Assembly: GCF_000426625.1 (NCBI RefSeq)
Contig: NZ_KE384548.1
Location: forward strand, 186,001-250,000
Direction of reading: 5' to 3'
DNA from: Psychrilyobacter atlanticus DSM 19335
GTDB taxonomy: Bacteria > Fusobacteriota > Fusobacteriia > Fusobacteriales > Fusobacteriaceae
Length of the DNA: 64,000 bases
This document shows, piece after piece, positions 17,400 to 27,103 of the stretch. Made by a program: the position numbers and the translations under genes. A model generated the notes under the pieces. The model made no database searches. It saw only the letters and a program-made list of their open reading frames with translations, and was not told where the DNA came from. The stretch's first letter is position 1, and each line of letters opens with the position of its first letter.

Positions 17400-18392
17400 A
17401 TGAATTATAAGGAAATGCCAAAAATTGATCTACACTGCCATTTAGATGGAAGTTTAAGAGCTCAAACAGTGTTGGATATAATAAAAAAAAATAGACTGGA
17501 ATTAACTCAAAATTTGGAAGATATAAAAGAGTGGCTGACAGCTCCCTTAAGCTGCAGTTCGTTGGATGAATATCTTAGATGTTTTGATCTACCAATAGCC
17601 GTGATGCAGACCAAAGAAGATTTAGAGAGGGTATCTTTTGAACTTATGGAAGATGCTGCCCTGGAAAATATAAAGTATATAGAGATAAGATTTGCACCTC
17701 AGCAGCATACGGAAAATGGATTGACTACAAAAGAGATAATAGAGAGTGTATTATGTGGAATGAGGAGAGCAGAAAAAATATATGATATCAAGGGGAATTA
17801 CATCTTATCATGTATGAGACACCTGTCAGCTGAATCAGCTATGAAAATAGTGGAGGAAGGAAAACAATTTATAGGACAAGGAGTTGTGGCAGTAGATCTT
17901 TGTGGTGGAGAGGTAGCAGGATTTTGTCATAAATTTATTGAGCCTATGAAAAAAGCCAAAGAATATGGGTATAGGATAACTATCCATGCAGGAGAAACAG
18001 GCATAGGTGAAAATGTCACTGATGCAATTGAACTTTTAGGAGCAGAGAGAATCGGACATGGGGTATTTATAACTAATAGCAAGGAAGCTTATGATCTGGT
18101 AAAGGAAAGGAAGATCCCTTTGGAAATATGTCCTACAAGTAATGTGCAGACTAAGGCTGTAAAAAATTATAGAGAACACCCAATATATGATTTCTATAAT
18201 GATGAAATTATGATAACATTAAATACAGACAATAGAACTGTATCAGACACTACTATGACTGAGGAATGTGTTCAAATAGAGAAGGCTTTTGAGTTGAAAA
18301 AAAGTGAATATATAGATATATATTTAAACAGTATAGAAGCAGCTTTTATTTCAGATGATGAAAAACAAAAGTTAATGGAATATTTAAAATAA
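17400..18392 (+). CDS. add: Adenosine deaminase
   Basis: Hydrolyses adenosine (or possibly adenine) to inosine (hypoxanthine) and ammonia. The 330-residue protein has the zinc ligands His12 and His14 (DLHCHLDGSL), the catalytic region HAGETG near residue 199, RIGHG near residue 220 and LNTDN near residue 275. An AGGAGG precedes ATG. An adenine-type ON riboswitch in its leader fits purine salvage: free adenine signals surplus and induces the deaminase. The switch ligand leaves open an adenine deaminase activity, though the sequence is closest to adenosine deaminases. Confidence 0.92.
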   Translation: MNYKEMPKIDLHCHLDGSLRAQTVLDIIKKNRLELTQNLEDIKEWLTAPLSCSSLDEYLRCFDLPIAVMQTKEDLERVSFELMEDAALENIKYIEIRFAPQQHTENGLTTKEIIESVLCGMRRAEKIYDIKGNYILSCMRHLSAESAMKIVEEGKQFIGQGVVAVDLCGGEVAGFCHKFIEPMKKAKEYGYRITIHAGETGIGENVTDAIELLGAERIGHGVFITNSKEAYDLVKERKIPLEICPTSNVQTKAVKNYREHPIYDFYNDEIMITLNTDNRTVSDTTMTEECVQIEKAFELKKSEYIDIYLNSIEAAFISDDEKQKLMEYLK

Positions 18393-18583
18393 AAAAGCAA
18401 CATTTTGTTGTATTCAGAGAAGCACAATATAATTTTGGATAAATTTTAACCTTTTAAATAAATAGCAAAAATGGATTATTTACTATTATTTCAGAAGAAA
18501 TGTCTATCTTTCCTCCCATAGTAGTGTCAGCAGAATTATAGTCAGGAATTAAAATAAGTAGAGACAAAGATTGTGGAGGAGTT

Positions 18584-19210
18584 ATGAAAATAAAGAAAAT
18601 TACTTGCGGAATAATTGCAAATAATAATTATATTTTAATAAAAGGGAATGATTGTTTAATTGTAGATTTAAGCGATTTTGAGAGCATTGATAAGTTTGTA
18701 GAAAATTCTAAGTTGAATGTATTGGGGGTTCTTCTAACGCATACCCATTGGGATCATTTGTTAGGAGTGGAGAAATTTGTAGACAAATATAAGGTGCCTG
18801 TCTATCTGAGCTCTAATCGACCTAACTATATAATGGATGCCAACTTTGATTATACTATAAAAAAATATGGAATAAGAACGAGATTTGATATAGATAAGAT
18901 AGATATCAGATACCTAGATGAGGGAAAGCAAAAAATAGAAAACTTTGAATTTTTTGTAATAGATACTCCGGGACATACTACTTGTTCAATTGTGTATTAT
19001 TTTTTAGCAGAGAAAGCCATGTTTACAGGGGATTTTTTGTTCAAAAAAACTATAGGTATAACTAATACACAACTGAGTAATAAGGAACAGATGAAGGAAA
19101 GCTTAAAAAAAATCAAAACTTATCCTGATGATGTTGCTGTCTATCCAGGACATGGTGAAGATACAAACTTAAAATATGAAAAGATTCATAATAGGTATTT
19201 GAATAGATAG
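18584..19210 (+). CDS. Metallo-beta-lactamase-fold hydrolase
   Basis: A 208-residue MBL-fold protein of the glyoxalase II-like group. Metal ligands are visible in THTHWDH (residues 52-58), PGHTTCS near residue 129, FTGDFLF near residue 147 and YPGHGED near residue 186. Substrate unknown; short stand-alone members hydrolyse thioesters or related compounds. SD GGAGGAG precedes ATG. Confidence 0.85.
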   Translation: MKIKKITCGIIANNNYILIKGNDCLIVDLSDFESIDKFVENSKLNVLGVLLTHTHWDHLLGVEKFVDKYKVPVYLSSNRPNYIMDANFDYTIKKYGIRTRFDIDKIDIRYLDEGKQKIENFEFFVIDTPGHTTCSIVYYFLAEKAMFTGDFLFKKTIGITNTQLSNKEQMKESLKKIKTYPDDVAVYPGHGEDTNLKYEKIHNRYLNR

Positions 19211-19220
19211 ATATAATAAC

Positions 19221-19273
19221 AAAGTAAATAAAATTAGGAGTAGTCTAAGACTACTCCTAATTTTATTTACTTT
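19221..19273. terminator. Perfect 53-base bidirectional terminator
   Basis: A palindrome with 26-base arms (AAAGTAAATAAAATTAGGAG outward to the centre at 19,247). It separates two convergent genes and overlaps the end of the TetR-type gene. Confidence 0.88.
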
Positions 19274-19953
19274 AATAACCTACAATCCTGTAAGACAAAT
19301 AATTTTAAACAATTTTTTATGTATTTGATAGCTCTGTTACATAAAACTTTACGTTTATAGATGTTTTCAGGTTTTGTAGCTTCTTCTAAAAGACCCTTGT
19401 AGATAAGCACCTGCATATCATTGATAGTGGTTATGTTACTCGGAGAAATTAATTTTTTTCGAGCTGTCTTTATCAAAAGGATCTTATTTCTCTCATAGAT
19501 ATCTAATTTCAAGATCATACGATGAAACTTTGCAAAGGATGTTGTTATCTCCTCTGGGTAGATCTTATAGAATTCCTTTATCTCGTAGTAATTTTCAAAA
19601 TCTTTTCTGTTAAAATCTAAATTAGAAAAAAATATAGATTTGTATATCTCTGGTCTTTCAAATGAGCATTTACAGAAAAACTCCCAAATGAGGATAGATT
19701 CCTCCAATGGGTTTTCAGCTTCTTCAGTATAGGCGTCTAATCCAGTGATATATTCATTTAAAAATTTCATACAAGCTAAAAGAATTAAATGATCTAAATT
19801 CTTAAAGTATGTATAGAGGGTCGCACTGTTGTAGCCTGTAATCTTGGCAACTTTTCTTATACTAACCTCTTCTAAGCCCTCTTCTTGAATAATAGTCATG
19901 GTAGCATCTATAAAAAGTCGTTTTACATTTAATTTTCGTTCTAGTCTGGTCAT
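19267..19953 (-). CDS. TetR-family transcriptional regulator
   Basis: A 228-residue regulator. The N-terminal helix-turn-helix is clear: LFIDATMTIIQEEGLEEVSIRKVAK then TGYNSATLYTYFKN at about residues 14-55. The ligand-binding C-terminal part is not conserved with anything I recognise. It is transcribed away from the reductase operon across a 500-base shared upstream region, so it could control that operon. SD AAGGA precedes ATG. Confidence 0.85.
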   Translation of the reverse strand: MTRLERKLNVKRLFIDATMTIIQEEGLEEVSIRKVAKITGYNSATLYTYFKNLDHLILLACMKFLNEYITGLDAYTEEAENPLEESILIWEFFCKCSFERPEIYKSIFFSNLDFNRKDFENYYEIKEFYKIYPEEITTSFAKFHRMILKLDIYERNKILLIKTARKKLISPSNITTINDMQVLIYKGLLEEATKPENIYKRKVLCNRAIKYIKNCLKLFVLQDCRLLK

Positions 19954-20180
19954 CTTTTCCTTCTCTCCTGTAAATTAATCTAGTTATTAACTAAGTATAT
20001 AATAAAAACGCCAAAAACAAAATAATTTATTTTTTTATTTTAATTGAAGAAAACTATGGACTTTATAAAAAAATGAAATGAATTTCACAAGCGTGATGAA
20101 AAGTTAGTATGGTAGAGGTAATGTATTTATGTAGTCATATTTATAATCTCTAAAATTTCATTCCTATATATTATAAAAAG

Positions 20181-20227
20181 TGAATGCATTCAGTTTACAA
20201 GAGTTGAAACGTTACACAAGGTTTCAA
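20181..20227. promoter_or_regulatory. Palindromic sites in the regulator-reductase interval
   Basis: TGAATGCATTCA (20,181-20,192) is a perfect 12-base palindrome. TTGAAAC-N10-GTTTCAA (20,204-20,227) is an inverted repeat 12 bases further on. Both lie between the divergent TetR-type gene and the reductase operon and are operator candidates. Confidence 0.4.
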
Positions 20228-20321
20228 AAACGAATCTTTTTTTATTTTTTATTTTTTTCAATAAAAACGTCACGTTCAGAAAGAGATTGATAAAAAAATA
20301 ACTTTTATTTAAAAAAAAGAG

Positions 20322-20350
20322 TTGACTTATAGAATTTTATAGGTTATAAA
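20322..20350 (+). promoter_or_regulatory. Promoter of the reductase operon
   Basis: TTGACT, 17 bases, TATAAA. The predicted start is near 20,357, giving a leader of about 100 bases. Confidence 0.7.
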
Positions 20351-20353
20351 TTA

Positions 20354-20413
20354 CGTATAGAAGAAATTAATCGCGATTAGAAAATAATCTTGGTTACTAA
20401 AATAACCTATACG
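20354..20413 (+). promoter_or_regulatory. Structured leader of the reductase operon
   Basis: CGTATAG (20,354-20,360) pairs with CTATACG (20,407-20,413). Inside lie the palindrome TAATCGCGATTA (20,368-20,379) and GGTTA/TAACC. It could be an RNA switch or an operator at the transcript start; no known riboswitch class is recognised. Confidence 0.4.
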
Positions 20414-20457
20414 ATTAATTAACCTTGATTAAAAAAAAACGAAAAAGAGGTGAAGTA

Positions 20458-21783
20458 ATGAAACTTGAATTGGGAAATTTTTATGTTAAAGATGTTAAGT
20501 TTGGGGATACTACAGCTTATGCGAATGGTATTCTTACAATTAACAAAGATGAAGCCTTGGCTTATGTTATGGAAGATGAGCATATTACCGAAGCAGATAT
20601 CGTTATCGCTAGACCTGGTGAAAACAAGAGAATTGTTCCTGTAAAGGAAGCTGTTGAACCTAGATGTAGAGTAAATGGAAATCCAGTATTTCCAGGTGTA
20701 ACAGGTGGGATGACTCCTGCAGGTAATGGAAGAACGCATGCACTTAAGAATACAAGTGTATTAGCAGTAGGAAAGCACTGGGGAAGTTTTGGAGACGGAA
20801 TGATAGATATGAGTGGAGAAGGAGCAGATTTAACTTATTTCTCTAAACTAATCAATGTTTGTCTTGTAGCTAACACAGATGAGGAATTTGAAAGATATGA
20901 GCAACAAAAGAAAAATAAAGCTCTTAGATGGGGTGCAATGAGACTTTCTGAATATTTAGGTAATGCAGTTAAAGAAATGGAACCTGAAGAAATAGAAGAG
21001 TTTGAATTACAACCAATCATTAAAAGAGATGAAAAAATAAAAGCACTTCCAGCAGTTGTATATGTAATGCAACCACAATCACAAATGGAAGAATCTGGAT
21101 ACAATGACTTAGTATATGGATGGGATGCAAATAGAATGGTTCCAACTTTCATGAATCCAAATGAAATTTTAGATGGAGCAATCATCAGTGGTTCATTCAT
21201 GCCTTGTTCATCTAAATGGTCTACATATGACATGCAAAATTGTCCTACAATCAAAGAGTTATACAAAGCACATGGAGAAACTATTAACTTCTTAGGAGTT
21301 ATCATGTCTAACTTAAATGTAGCAATGGAGCAAAAAGAAAGAGCAGCAGCATTCGTAGCTCAAATGGCTAAGTCATTAGGTGCAGATGGAGCTATCTTAG
21401 CAGAAGAAGGATACGGAAACCCAGATGCTGACTTTATTGCATGTTTTGATGCTTTAGAAGATGTAGGTGTAAAAACTGTAGGAATCACTAATGAGTGTAC
21501 TGGTAGAGACGGTCAATCTCAACCATTAGTTGTACTAAGTGAAAAAGCTAATGCAATTGTTTCTTGTGGAAATGTATCACAATTAATTAAATTACCACCA
21601 ATGGAAGAAGTAATCGGTGAATTAGCAGCATTAGGTAGAGATGGTTTAGCTGGTGGATGGGAAGGCGACGAGAAATTAGGTCCTTCAGTTAGAGAAGACG
21701 GTTCAGTTATTTTAGAAAATAACTCAATGTTCTGTGGAGATCAAGTACTTGGATGGTCTCAAAAAACAATGAAAGAATATTAA
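20458..21783 (+). CDS. Reductase component B, proprotein subunit (GrdE/GrdG/GrdI family, betaine type favoured)
   Basis: The 441-residue proprotein subunit of substrate-specific component B of glycine, sarcosine or betaine reductase. These proteins are cut internally to create a carbonyl group that binds the amine substrate. A conserved Asn-Cys (QNCPTI, Cys262) is a candidate cleavage point. The ATG at 20,458 follows AAAAGAGGTGAAGTA; an upstream ATT-region extension lacks a ribosome site. It is the first gene of the operon and is paired with the selenoprotein subunit downstream. The adjacent BCCT transporter favours betaine (GrdI) over glycine (GrdE), but sequence alone does not settle this. 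Confidence 0.85.
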   Translation: MKLELGNFYVKDVKFGDTTAYANGILTINKDEALAYVMEDEHITEADIVIARPGENKRIVPVKEAVEPRCRVNGNPVFPGVTGGMTPAGNGRTHALKNTSVLAVGKHWGSFGDGMIDMSGEGADLTYFSKLINVCLVANTDEEFERYEQQKKNKALRWGAMRLSEYLGNAVKEMEPEEIEEFELQPIIKRDEKIKALPAVVYVMQPQSQMEESGYNDLVYGWDANRMVPTFMNPNEILDGAIISGSFMPCSSKWSTYDMQNCPTIKELYKAHGETINFLGVIMSNLNVAMEQKERAAAFVAQMAKSLGADGAILAEEGYGNPDADFIACFDALEDVGVKTVGITNECTGRDGQSQPLVVLSEKANAIVSCGNVSQLIKLPPMEEVIGELAALGRDGLAGGWEGDEKLGPSVREDGSVILENNSMFCGDQVLGWSQKTMKEY

Positions 21784-21798
21784 GGAGGATTAATCAGT

Positions 21799-23112
21799 AT
21801 GAAAAAAGCAATTTTATATATAAATCAATTTTTCGCTGGAATTGGTGGGGAAGAAAAAGCCGATCATGCTCCAGAAATTAAAGAAGGATTAGTAGGTCCT
21901 TCACTAGCATTAGACTCAGCATTAAAAAATGCAGAAGTAACTCATACAGTAATTTGTGGAGATAACTTCATGGGTTCTAATCAAGATGAAGCAGTTGAAA
22001 GAATTTTAGCATTCTTAGAAGATAAAGAATTTGATATCTTCTTCGCAGGACCATCTTTCCAAGCAGGAAGATACGGAAACGCTTGTGGAGTAATCTGTAA
22101 AGCTGTTAAAGAAAAATTTGGAGTTCCTGTAATTTCATCTATGCATGTTGAAAATCCAGGAGTAAACATGTTTAAAAAAGAAGTTGTTATTTTCCCAGGT
22201 GGTAGAAGTGCCGCTGCAATGAGAAAAGACACTAAGAAAATGGCTGCTTATGCAGACAAAGTTTTAGCTGGAGAAAAAATTGGAACAGCTGAAGAAGAAG
22301 GATTCTACGTAAGAGGAATCAGACATCAAGTAATTGACTTTACAATGGAACCAGCAGCAGTTAGAGGAGTTAAAATGCTTCTTAAAAAATTAGCTGGAGA
22401 AGAATATGTAACTGAGTTACCTATTCCAAAAAGTGATAGAGTAGAGATAGCAGCACCTGTTAAAGATCTATCAACTTCAAAAATAGCAATAGTTACTACA
22501 GGTGGAATAGTACCAGTAGCAAATCCAGATAGAATTCAATCTGCATCAGCTACAAGATGGGGAATGTATGATGTAAGTGAAATGCCAAGATTAGAAGCTG
22601 GAGTATTTAAAACTATCCATGCAGGTTATGATCCAGCAGCAGCAGACGCAGATCCTAACGTATGTGTACCTTTAGATGCACTAAGAGCATATGAGACTGA
22701 GGGGAAAATTGGAAGTTTAGATACACATTTCTATACTACAGTTGGAACTGGAACTACAGAAGCAGAAGCATCTAGAATGGCTGAAGAAATGGTACCATTC
22801 TTAAAAGAACACGGTGTTGACGCCGTTATCATGACTTCTACATGAGGTACTTGTACTCGTTGTGGAACAACGATGGTAAAAGAAATAGAAAAAGCTGGTT
22901 TCCCAATTGTACAAATGGCAAACTTAGTACCGGTTGCGAAAACAGTAGGTGCCAATAAGATAGTTCCTACAATTTCAATTCCTTACCCACTAGGAGATCC
23001 TAATACTTCTAAAGAAGAACAATGGAAGTTAAGATATCATAGAGTTGGAGTGGCGTTAGACGCTCTTGCTACTGACATTGAAGATCAAACAGTATTTGAA
23101 GTTAAGTTTTAA
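21799..23112 (+). CDS. Reductase component B, selenoprotein subunit (GrdB/GrdF/GrdH family)
   Basis: A 437-residue selenoprotein. The frame continues through TGA at 22,843-22,845 (codon 349, TST-U-GTCTRC) with strong coding character on both sides, so the TGA is read as selenocysteine. Component B accepts the substrate and passes the carboxymethyl group to selenoprotein A. GGAGG lies before ATG. The preceding subunit ends 15 bases upstream. It is likely GrdH (betaine) from the transporter context. Ordinary gene callers would split it into pieces ending at 22,845 and starting at 22,873. Confidence 0.92.
22857..22873 (+). promoter_or_regulatory. SECIS-like hairpin after the component B UGA
   Basis: TCGTTGT pairs with ACAACGA around a GGA loop, starting 12 bases after the UGA. 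The distance and compact apical loop fit a bacterial SECIS read by SelB. It is inside the coding sequence. Confidence 0.6.
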
Positions 23113-23113
23113 T

Positions 23114-23143
23114 TCATAGGGGAGCAAGTATGCTCCCCTATTA
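23114..23143 (+). terminator. Hairpin between component B and transporter genes
   Basis: ATAGGGGAGC pairs with GCTCCCCTAT. The following sequence is only weakly T-rich, so it may be a partial terminator or mRNA-stabilising element that lowers transporter expression. Confidence 0.55.
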
Positions 23144-23171
23144 AGCTATTTAATCGACAAAAGGGGGATTT

Positions 23172-24743
23172 ATGAAAGCGGATACAGGTGTAATTAAAGA
23201 AACTAATATAAAAAAAAGTGATGCAACATTTTACATATCTATAGGCTTAACTTTAGCGATTGTATTATGGGGGCTAGTTTTACCTGCTAGTTTTGAAAAG
23301 GCAGGAAATGCAACTTTTGGGTATCTTGTGAATAATTTCGGATGGTTATATACTATCTCGATGTCATCATTTGTTGCCTTTTGTGCTTATTTAGCATTCA
23401 GTAAATATGGATCGATAAAATTAGGTCCTGACAATTCTAAACCAGAATATACTCTAATATCATGGTTTGCTATGCTCTTTTCAGCAGGAATGGGTATAGG
23501 ACTAGTATTCTGGGGAGCAGCGGAACCTATGAATTTCTATGTTAATCCAATTATAGGGATTGAGGGAGGAACACCTAGGGCAGCAGCATTTGCTATGCAG
23601 CATTCATTTATGCATTGGGGTCTTCATCCATGGGCTAACTATTCAGTATTAGCTTTAGCTATGGCTTATATGCAGTTTAGAAAAGGAAAACCAGCTCTTG
23701 TAAGTAGTGTATTTATTCCAATTGTGGGAGAAAAAGCTACTAAGTCATGGTTCGGAAAGATGATCGATGTATTTGCAATTTTTGCAACTGTTGCAGGAGT
23801 AGCTACATCTTTAGGTCTTGGAACTTATCAAATAAATAGTGGTTTGAATTATTTATTTGGTGTACCAGAAAATAGTATGGTTCAAATTATAATCGTAGGT
23901 GTAATAACTGCTATCTTTATGCTTTCTGCAATGGCAGGAGTAGACAAAGGAATGAAATTCATATCTAACTTAAATGTAGGAGTAATCCTTTTAATGTTAG
24001 TTGTTTGTTTCTTAGTAGGACCTACACTATTAATATTAAAAGTATTTGTTGAATCTTTAGGTAACTATATGGGTGGATTTGTAACTGCCAGTTTTGAGAT
24101 GGGAACATTTACAAACGATTCTTGGTATGGATCTTGGACAGTATTCTACTGGGCATGGTGGATAGCATGGGCTCCATTTGTAGGAAGTTTTATAGCTAGA
24201 ATATCTAAAGGAAGAACTATCAGAGAATTTATTACAGGAGTATTGTTAGCTCCTACATTAGCTTCATTTATCTGGTTTTCAGTATTTGGAAGTATGGGAT
24301 TAGCACAAGGATTAGATCTTGCGAAAGAAGCAATAGCATCTACTCCTACAGCATTATTTGTAGTGTTAAGTAAATATCCAATGGGAATGGTTGTATCGAT
24401 AATCGCAGTAATTTTATTATGTACTTTCTTTATTACTTCGGCAGATGCTGCTACATTCGTATTAGGTATGTTAAGTTCTAAGGGAGATTTAAATCCACCT
24501 GTTGGAAAAAAACTTCTTTGGGGTGGAATTCAATCTGGATTAGCATTAGCTCTAATGTTAGCAAGTGCTAACGGACTTAAGATGTTACAGACAATATCTC
24601 TGGTCGCCGCCTTCCCGTTTGTATTCATAATGATCTTTGCTATGATTTCATTGATGAGATCATTGAAAGCTGAGAAGAATTGGAACAAAGAAGAAGTGGC
24701 GGAGACAGAAGAAGTAGAAACAGAACAAATAATAGAAGCATAA
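23172..24743 (+). CDS. BCCT-family betaine/choline transporter
   Basis: A 523-residue, 12-helix transporter of the betaine-choline-carnitine family. Hallmarks are MGIGLVFWGAAEPMNF near residue 110, the substrate-box sequence YWAWWIAWAPFVGSFIARISKGRTI near residue 330 (quoted in parts: WAWWIAWAPF, SFIARISKGR) and FFITSADAATFVLG near residue 420. It brings in glycine betaine or a related quaternary amine. Its place inside the reductase operon suggests it supplies the substrate of component B rather than serving osmoprotection. Confidence 0.92.
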   Translation: MKADTGVIKETNIKKSDATFYISIGLTLAIVLWGLVLPASFEKAGNATFGYLVNNFGWLYTISMSSFVAFCAYLAFSKYGSIKLGPDNSKPEYTLISWFAMLFSAGMGIGLVFWGAAEPMNFYVNPIIGIEGGTPRAAAFAMQHSFMHWGLHPWANYSVLALAMAYMQFRKGKPALVSSVFIPIVGEKATKSWFGKMIDVFAIFATVAGVATSLGLGTYQINSGLNYLFGVPENSMVQIIIVGVITAIFMLSAMAGVDKGMKFISNLNVGVILLMLVVCFLVGPTLLILKVFVESLGNYMGGFVTASFEMGTFTNDSWYGSWTVFYWAWWIAWAPFVGSFIARISKGRTIREFITGVLLAPTLASFIWFSVFGSMGLAQGLDLAKEAIASTPTALFVVLSKYPMGMVVSIIAVILLCTFFITSADAATFVLGMLSSKGDLNPPVGKKLLWGGIQSGLALALMLASANGLKMLQTISLVAAFPFVFIMIFAMISLMRSLKAEKNWNKEEVAETEEVETEQIIEA

Positions 24744-24804
24744 AAAATAAAAAAAGATTGATATAATATTAAAAATGGAATAGAATGAACGGGAGGATAC
24801 AACA

Positions 24805-25746
24805 ATGTCAAAAATATACGACCTTATAGTAGTAGGAGCAGGGCCAGCAGGATTATCTGCAGCTCTATATGCAGGAAGATCAAAATTATCTACATTAGTA
24901 TTGGAAAAAAGTAAAACAGGTGGACAGATTGTTATAACTCATGAAGTAGCAAACTATCCTGGATCTGTAAGAGAAGCTACAGGACCATCTCTAATTGCTA
25001 GAATGGTAGAGCAAGTTACAGAATTCGGTGCAGAGATCAAAGCTGACGATGTAATAGATGTAGATTTTTCTGGAGACATCAAAATAGTTAAAGGTGACAA
25101 AGAAGAGTATAAAGCTAAGTCAGTTATTATAGCAACTGGAGCTACACCTAGAAAGATGGGTTGTCCTGGAGAAGCTGAATTTACTGGTAAGGGAGTTTCA
25201 TATTGTGCTACATGTGACGCTGACTTCTTTGAAGATTTCGAAGTATTCGTAATCGGTGGAGGAGACACAGCTGTTGAAGAAGCAATGTATCTAACTAAAT
25301 TTGCTAGAAAAGTAACTATAGTACATAGAAGAGATGAATTAAGAGCAGCTAAATCTATTCAAGAAAAGGCGTTTAAAAATGACAAGTTAGCATTTATGTG
25401 GGATTCAACAGTTGAAGAATTAAAAGGTGACGGAATATTAGAAACAGCAGTATTCAGAAACTTAAAAACTGGAGAATTAACAGAGTACAAAGCAGATGAA
25501 GAAGATGGAACATTTGGATTATTCGCATTTGTTGGTTATGTACCACATTCAGATACATTCAAAGGTCATATAGAAATGGATGACTGGGGATATATCAAAA
25601 CTGACGATGAAATGAGAACAAATGTAGAAGGAGTATTTGCAGCAGGAGATATTAGACCTAAAGCACTTAGACAAGTAGTAACAGCTACTGCTGATGGAGC
25701 AATCGCAGCAACGTTAGCTGAAAAATATATGGAAGAAAAATTTTAA
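24805..25746 (+). CDS. trxB: Thioredoxin reductase
   Basis: A 313-residue flavoprotein. FAD site [17 protein letters not shown] at the N terminus, redox pair CATC at Cys134 and Cys137, NADPH site [10 protein letters not shown] near residue 153, and AAGDIR near residue 280. In amino-acid reductase operons it passes electrons to thioredoxin, which re-reduces selenoprotein A. SD GGGAGG precedes ATG; trxA follows 13 bases later. Confidence 0.95.
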   Translation: MSKIYDLIVVGAGPAGLSAALYAGRSKLSTLVLEKSKTGGQIVITHEVANYPGSVREATGPSLIARMVEQVTEFGAEIKADDVIDVDFSGDIKIVKGDKEEYKAKSVIIATGATPRKMGCPGEAEFTGKGVSYCATCDADFFEDFEVFVIGGGDTAVEEAMYLTKFARKVTIVHRRDELRAAKSIQEKAFKNDKLAFMWDSTVEELKGDGILETAVFRNLKTGELTEYKADEEDGTFGLFAFVGYVPHSDTFKGHIEMDDWGYIKTDDEMRTNVEGVFAAGDIRPKALRQVVTATADGAIAATLAEKYMEEKF

Positions 25747-25759
25747 GGAGGATCAATTT

Positions 25760-26080
25760 ATGTTAATCGTAGATAAGGGAACATTCGAAGAAGAAGTACT
25801 AAATGCAGAAGGTTATGTATTAGTAGACTATTATAGTGATGGGTGTGTACCATGCCAAGCATTATTACCTGAATTAGAAGTAATAGCTGAAAAAAATGCT
25901 GATAAAGCTAAATTCGTAAAATTAAACACAAGTAAAGCAAGAAGAATGGCAATAAAGCAAAAAGTATTAGGATTACCTACAATCACTTTATATAAAGGTG
26001 GAGAAAAAGTAGCAGAATTAACAAAAGACGATGCAACAGCAAAAAACATTGAAACTATGTTAGCAGAAAACATTAAGTAA
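25760..26080 (+). CDS. trxA: Thioredoxin with CVPC active site
   Basis: A 106-residue thioredoxin whose redox motif is C29-V-P-C32 (DGCVPCQ) rather than the common CGPC. This variant is known from thioredoxins of glycine reductase operons in amino-acid fermenting anaerobes. The cis-proline is in GLPTITLY near residue 73. It carries electrons from TrxB to the reductase. Confidence 0.94.
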   Translation: MLIVDKGTFEEEVLNAEGYVLVDYYSDGCVPCQALLPELEVIAEKNADKAKFVKLNTSKARRMAIKQKVLGLPTITLYKGGEKVAELTKDDATAKNIETMLAENIK

Positions 26081-26212
26081 CAATAATATATCGATCTTTT
26101 ATAGATTGATAATTATTATACAAATAATTTAAGAATCAAAAAGAAATATTATTTTTATGGGACTAATGTATTCACTTTAAAAGTATTAGTAAAATATTAG
26201 GAGGAAATAATT

Positions 26213-26683
26213 ATGTTCGAAAATAAAAAGTTAATAATAGTAGGAGATAGAGACGGTGTACCTGGAGAAGCTATAAAAGCTTGTGCAGAAACAATCCCTT
26301 CAGTAGAGGTAATATTTGCTTCTACAGAATGTTTTGTCTGAACGGCAGCAGGAGCAATGGATTTAGAGAATCAAAAAAGAATTAAAGATTTCGCAACTGA
26401 ATATGGAGCAGAAAACTTAGTAGTTATATTAGGAGCAGCAGAAGCAGAGGCATCTGGATTAGCTGCAGAAACAGTAACAATGGGAGACCCTACATTCTCA
26501 GGAGTACTAGCTAACGAAGCGTTAGGATTATCAGTATTCCACGTATTAGAAGATCAATTCAAAGGTTCTGTAAATGAAGAAGTATTTGAAGAGCAAGTAG
26601 GAATGATGGAAATGGTATTAGAAGTAGAAGAAATCGTAGAAGAAATGAACGAAATCAGAGGAGAAGGTTGTAAATACCTTTAA
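26213..26683 (+). CDS. grdA: Reductase selenoprotein A
   Basis: A 156-residue selenoprotein shared by glycine, sarcosine and betaine reductases. The frame reads through TGA at 26,339-26,341 (codon 43) in the motif C-F-V-U, the CxxU redox centre. It carries the carboxymethyl-selenoether intermediate and delivers it to component C. AGGAGG precedes ATG at 26,213. No clear SECIS hairpin was found by eye after this UGA, unlike in the component B gene. Confidence 0.95.
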
Positions 26684-27103
26684 TTTCTCGCAAAACTTGT
26701 AATAGCTAAACCAGCAACAAAAAATAACTAAAAAAACTAAGAAATCATATTCAAAACCGTGTCTTATGCGAGGCACACAACAAATCTTTAATCAAAAATA
26801 ATTCTCGAAAAATCCATTGAACACATGGCTCAGGATGAGCCTATATAATAGTAACAAAATAATTTTTCCTTATTAATAAAAATTGAGGTAAGAATTATCG
26901 GCAACAAATTTAAATAAAAAAAAATCCTATAAAAATAATAATAACTTTCTTAGATTATTAAAATCAATAAATCTTCTAATTGAAAAATATAGAAGATAAA
27001 AAACAAAATAAATAAACCTAAATAAGGGGAAGAGTTATTGTCTCTTTCCCTTATTTTTATTAATAGTGATATAAATATATAATAAAAATCGGAGGAATAA
27101 AAG
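26684..27103 (+). other. Gap between grdA and grdC with hairpins
   Basis: No gene is seen in these 420 bases. GTGTCT-tatgcg-AGGCAC and GGCTC-aggat-GAGCC form two small hairpins near 26,760 and 26,835. A full terminator follows at 27,021. The gap may separate expression of grdA, needed in excess, from component C. Confidence 0.5.
27021..27060 (+). terminator. Terminator between grdA and grdC
   Basis: AATAAGGGGAAGAG pairs with CTCTTTCCCTTATT (14 bp, one wobble), followed by TTTATT. Confidence 0.8.

Noticed and set aside
22843-22873. TGA in the component B gene as a premature stop or sequencing error
   Set aside because: The frame continues with family-typical sequence, the position matches the selenocysteine of GrdB-type proteins and a SECIS-like hairpin follows.
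26339-26341. TGA in grdA as a stop with a gene starting at 26,357
   Set aside because: The upstream 42 codons have a good ribosome site and GrdA-type sequence, and TGA falls at the U of the CxxU motif.
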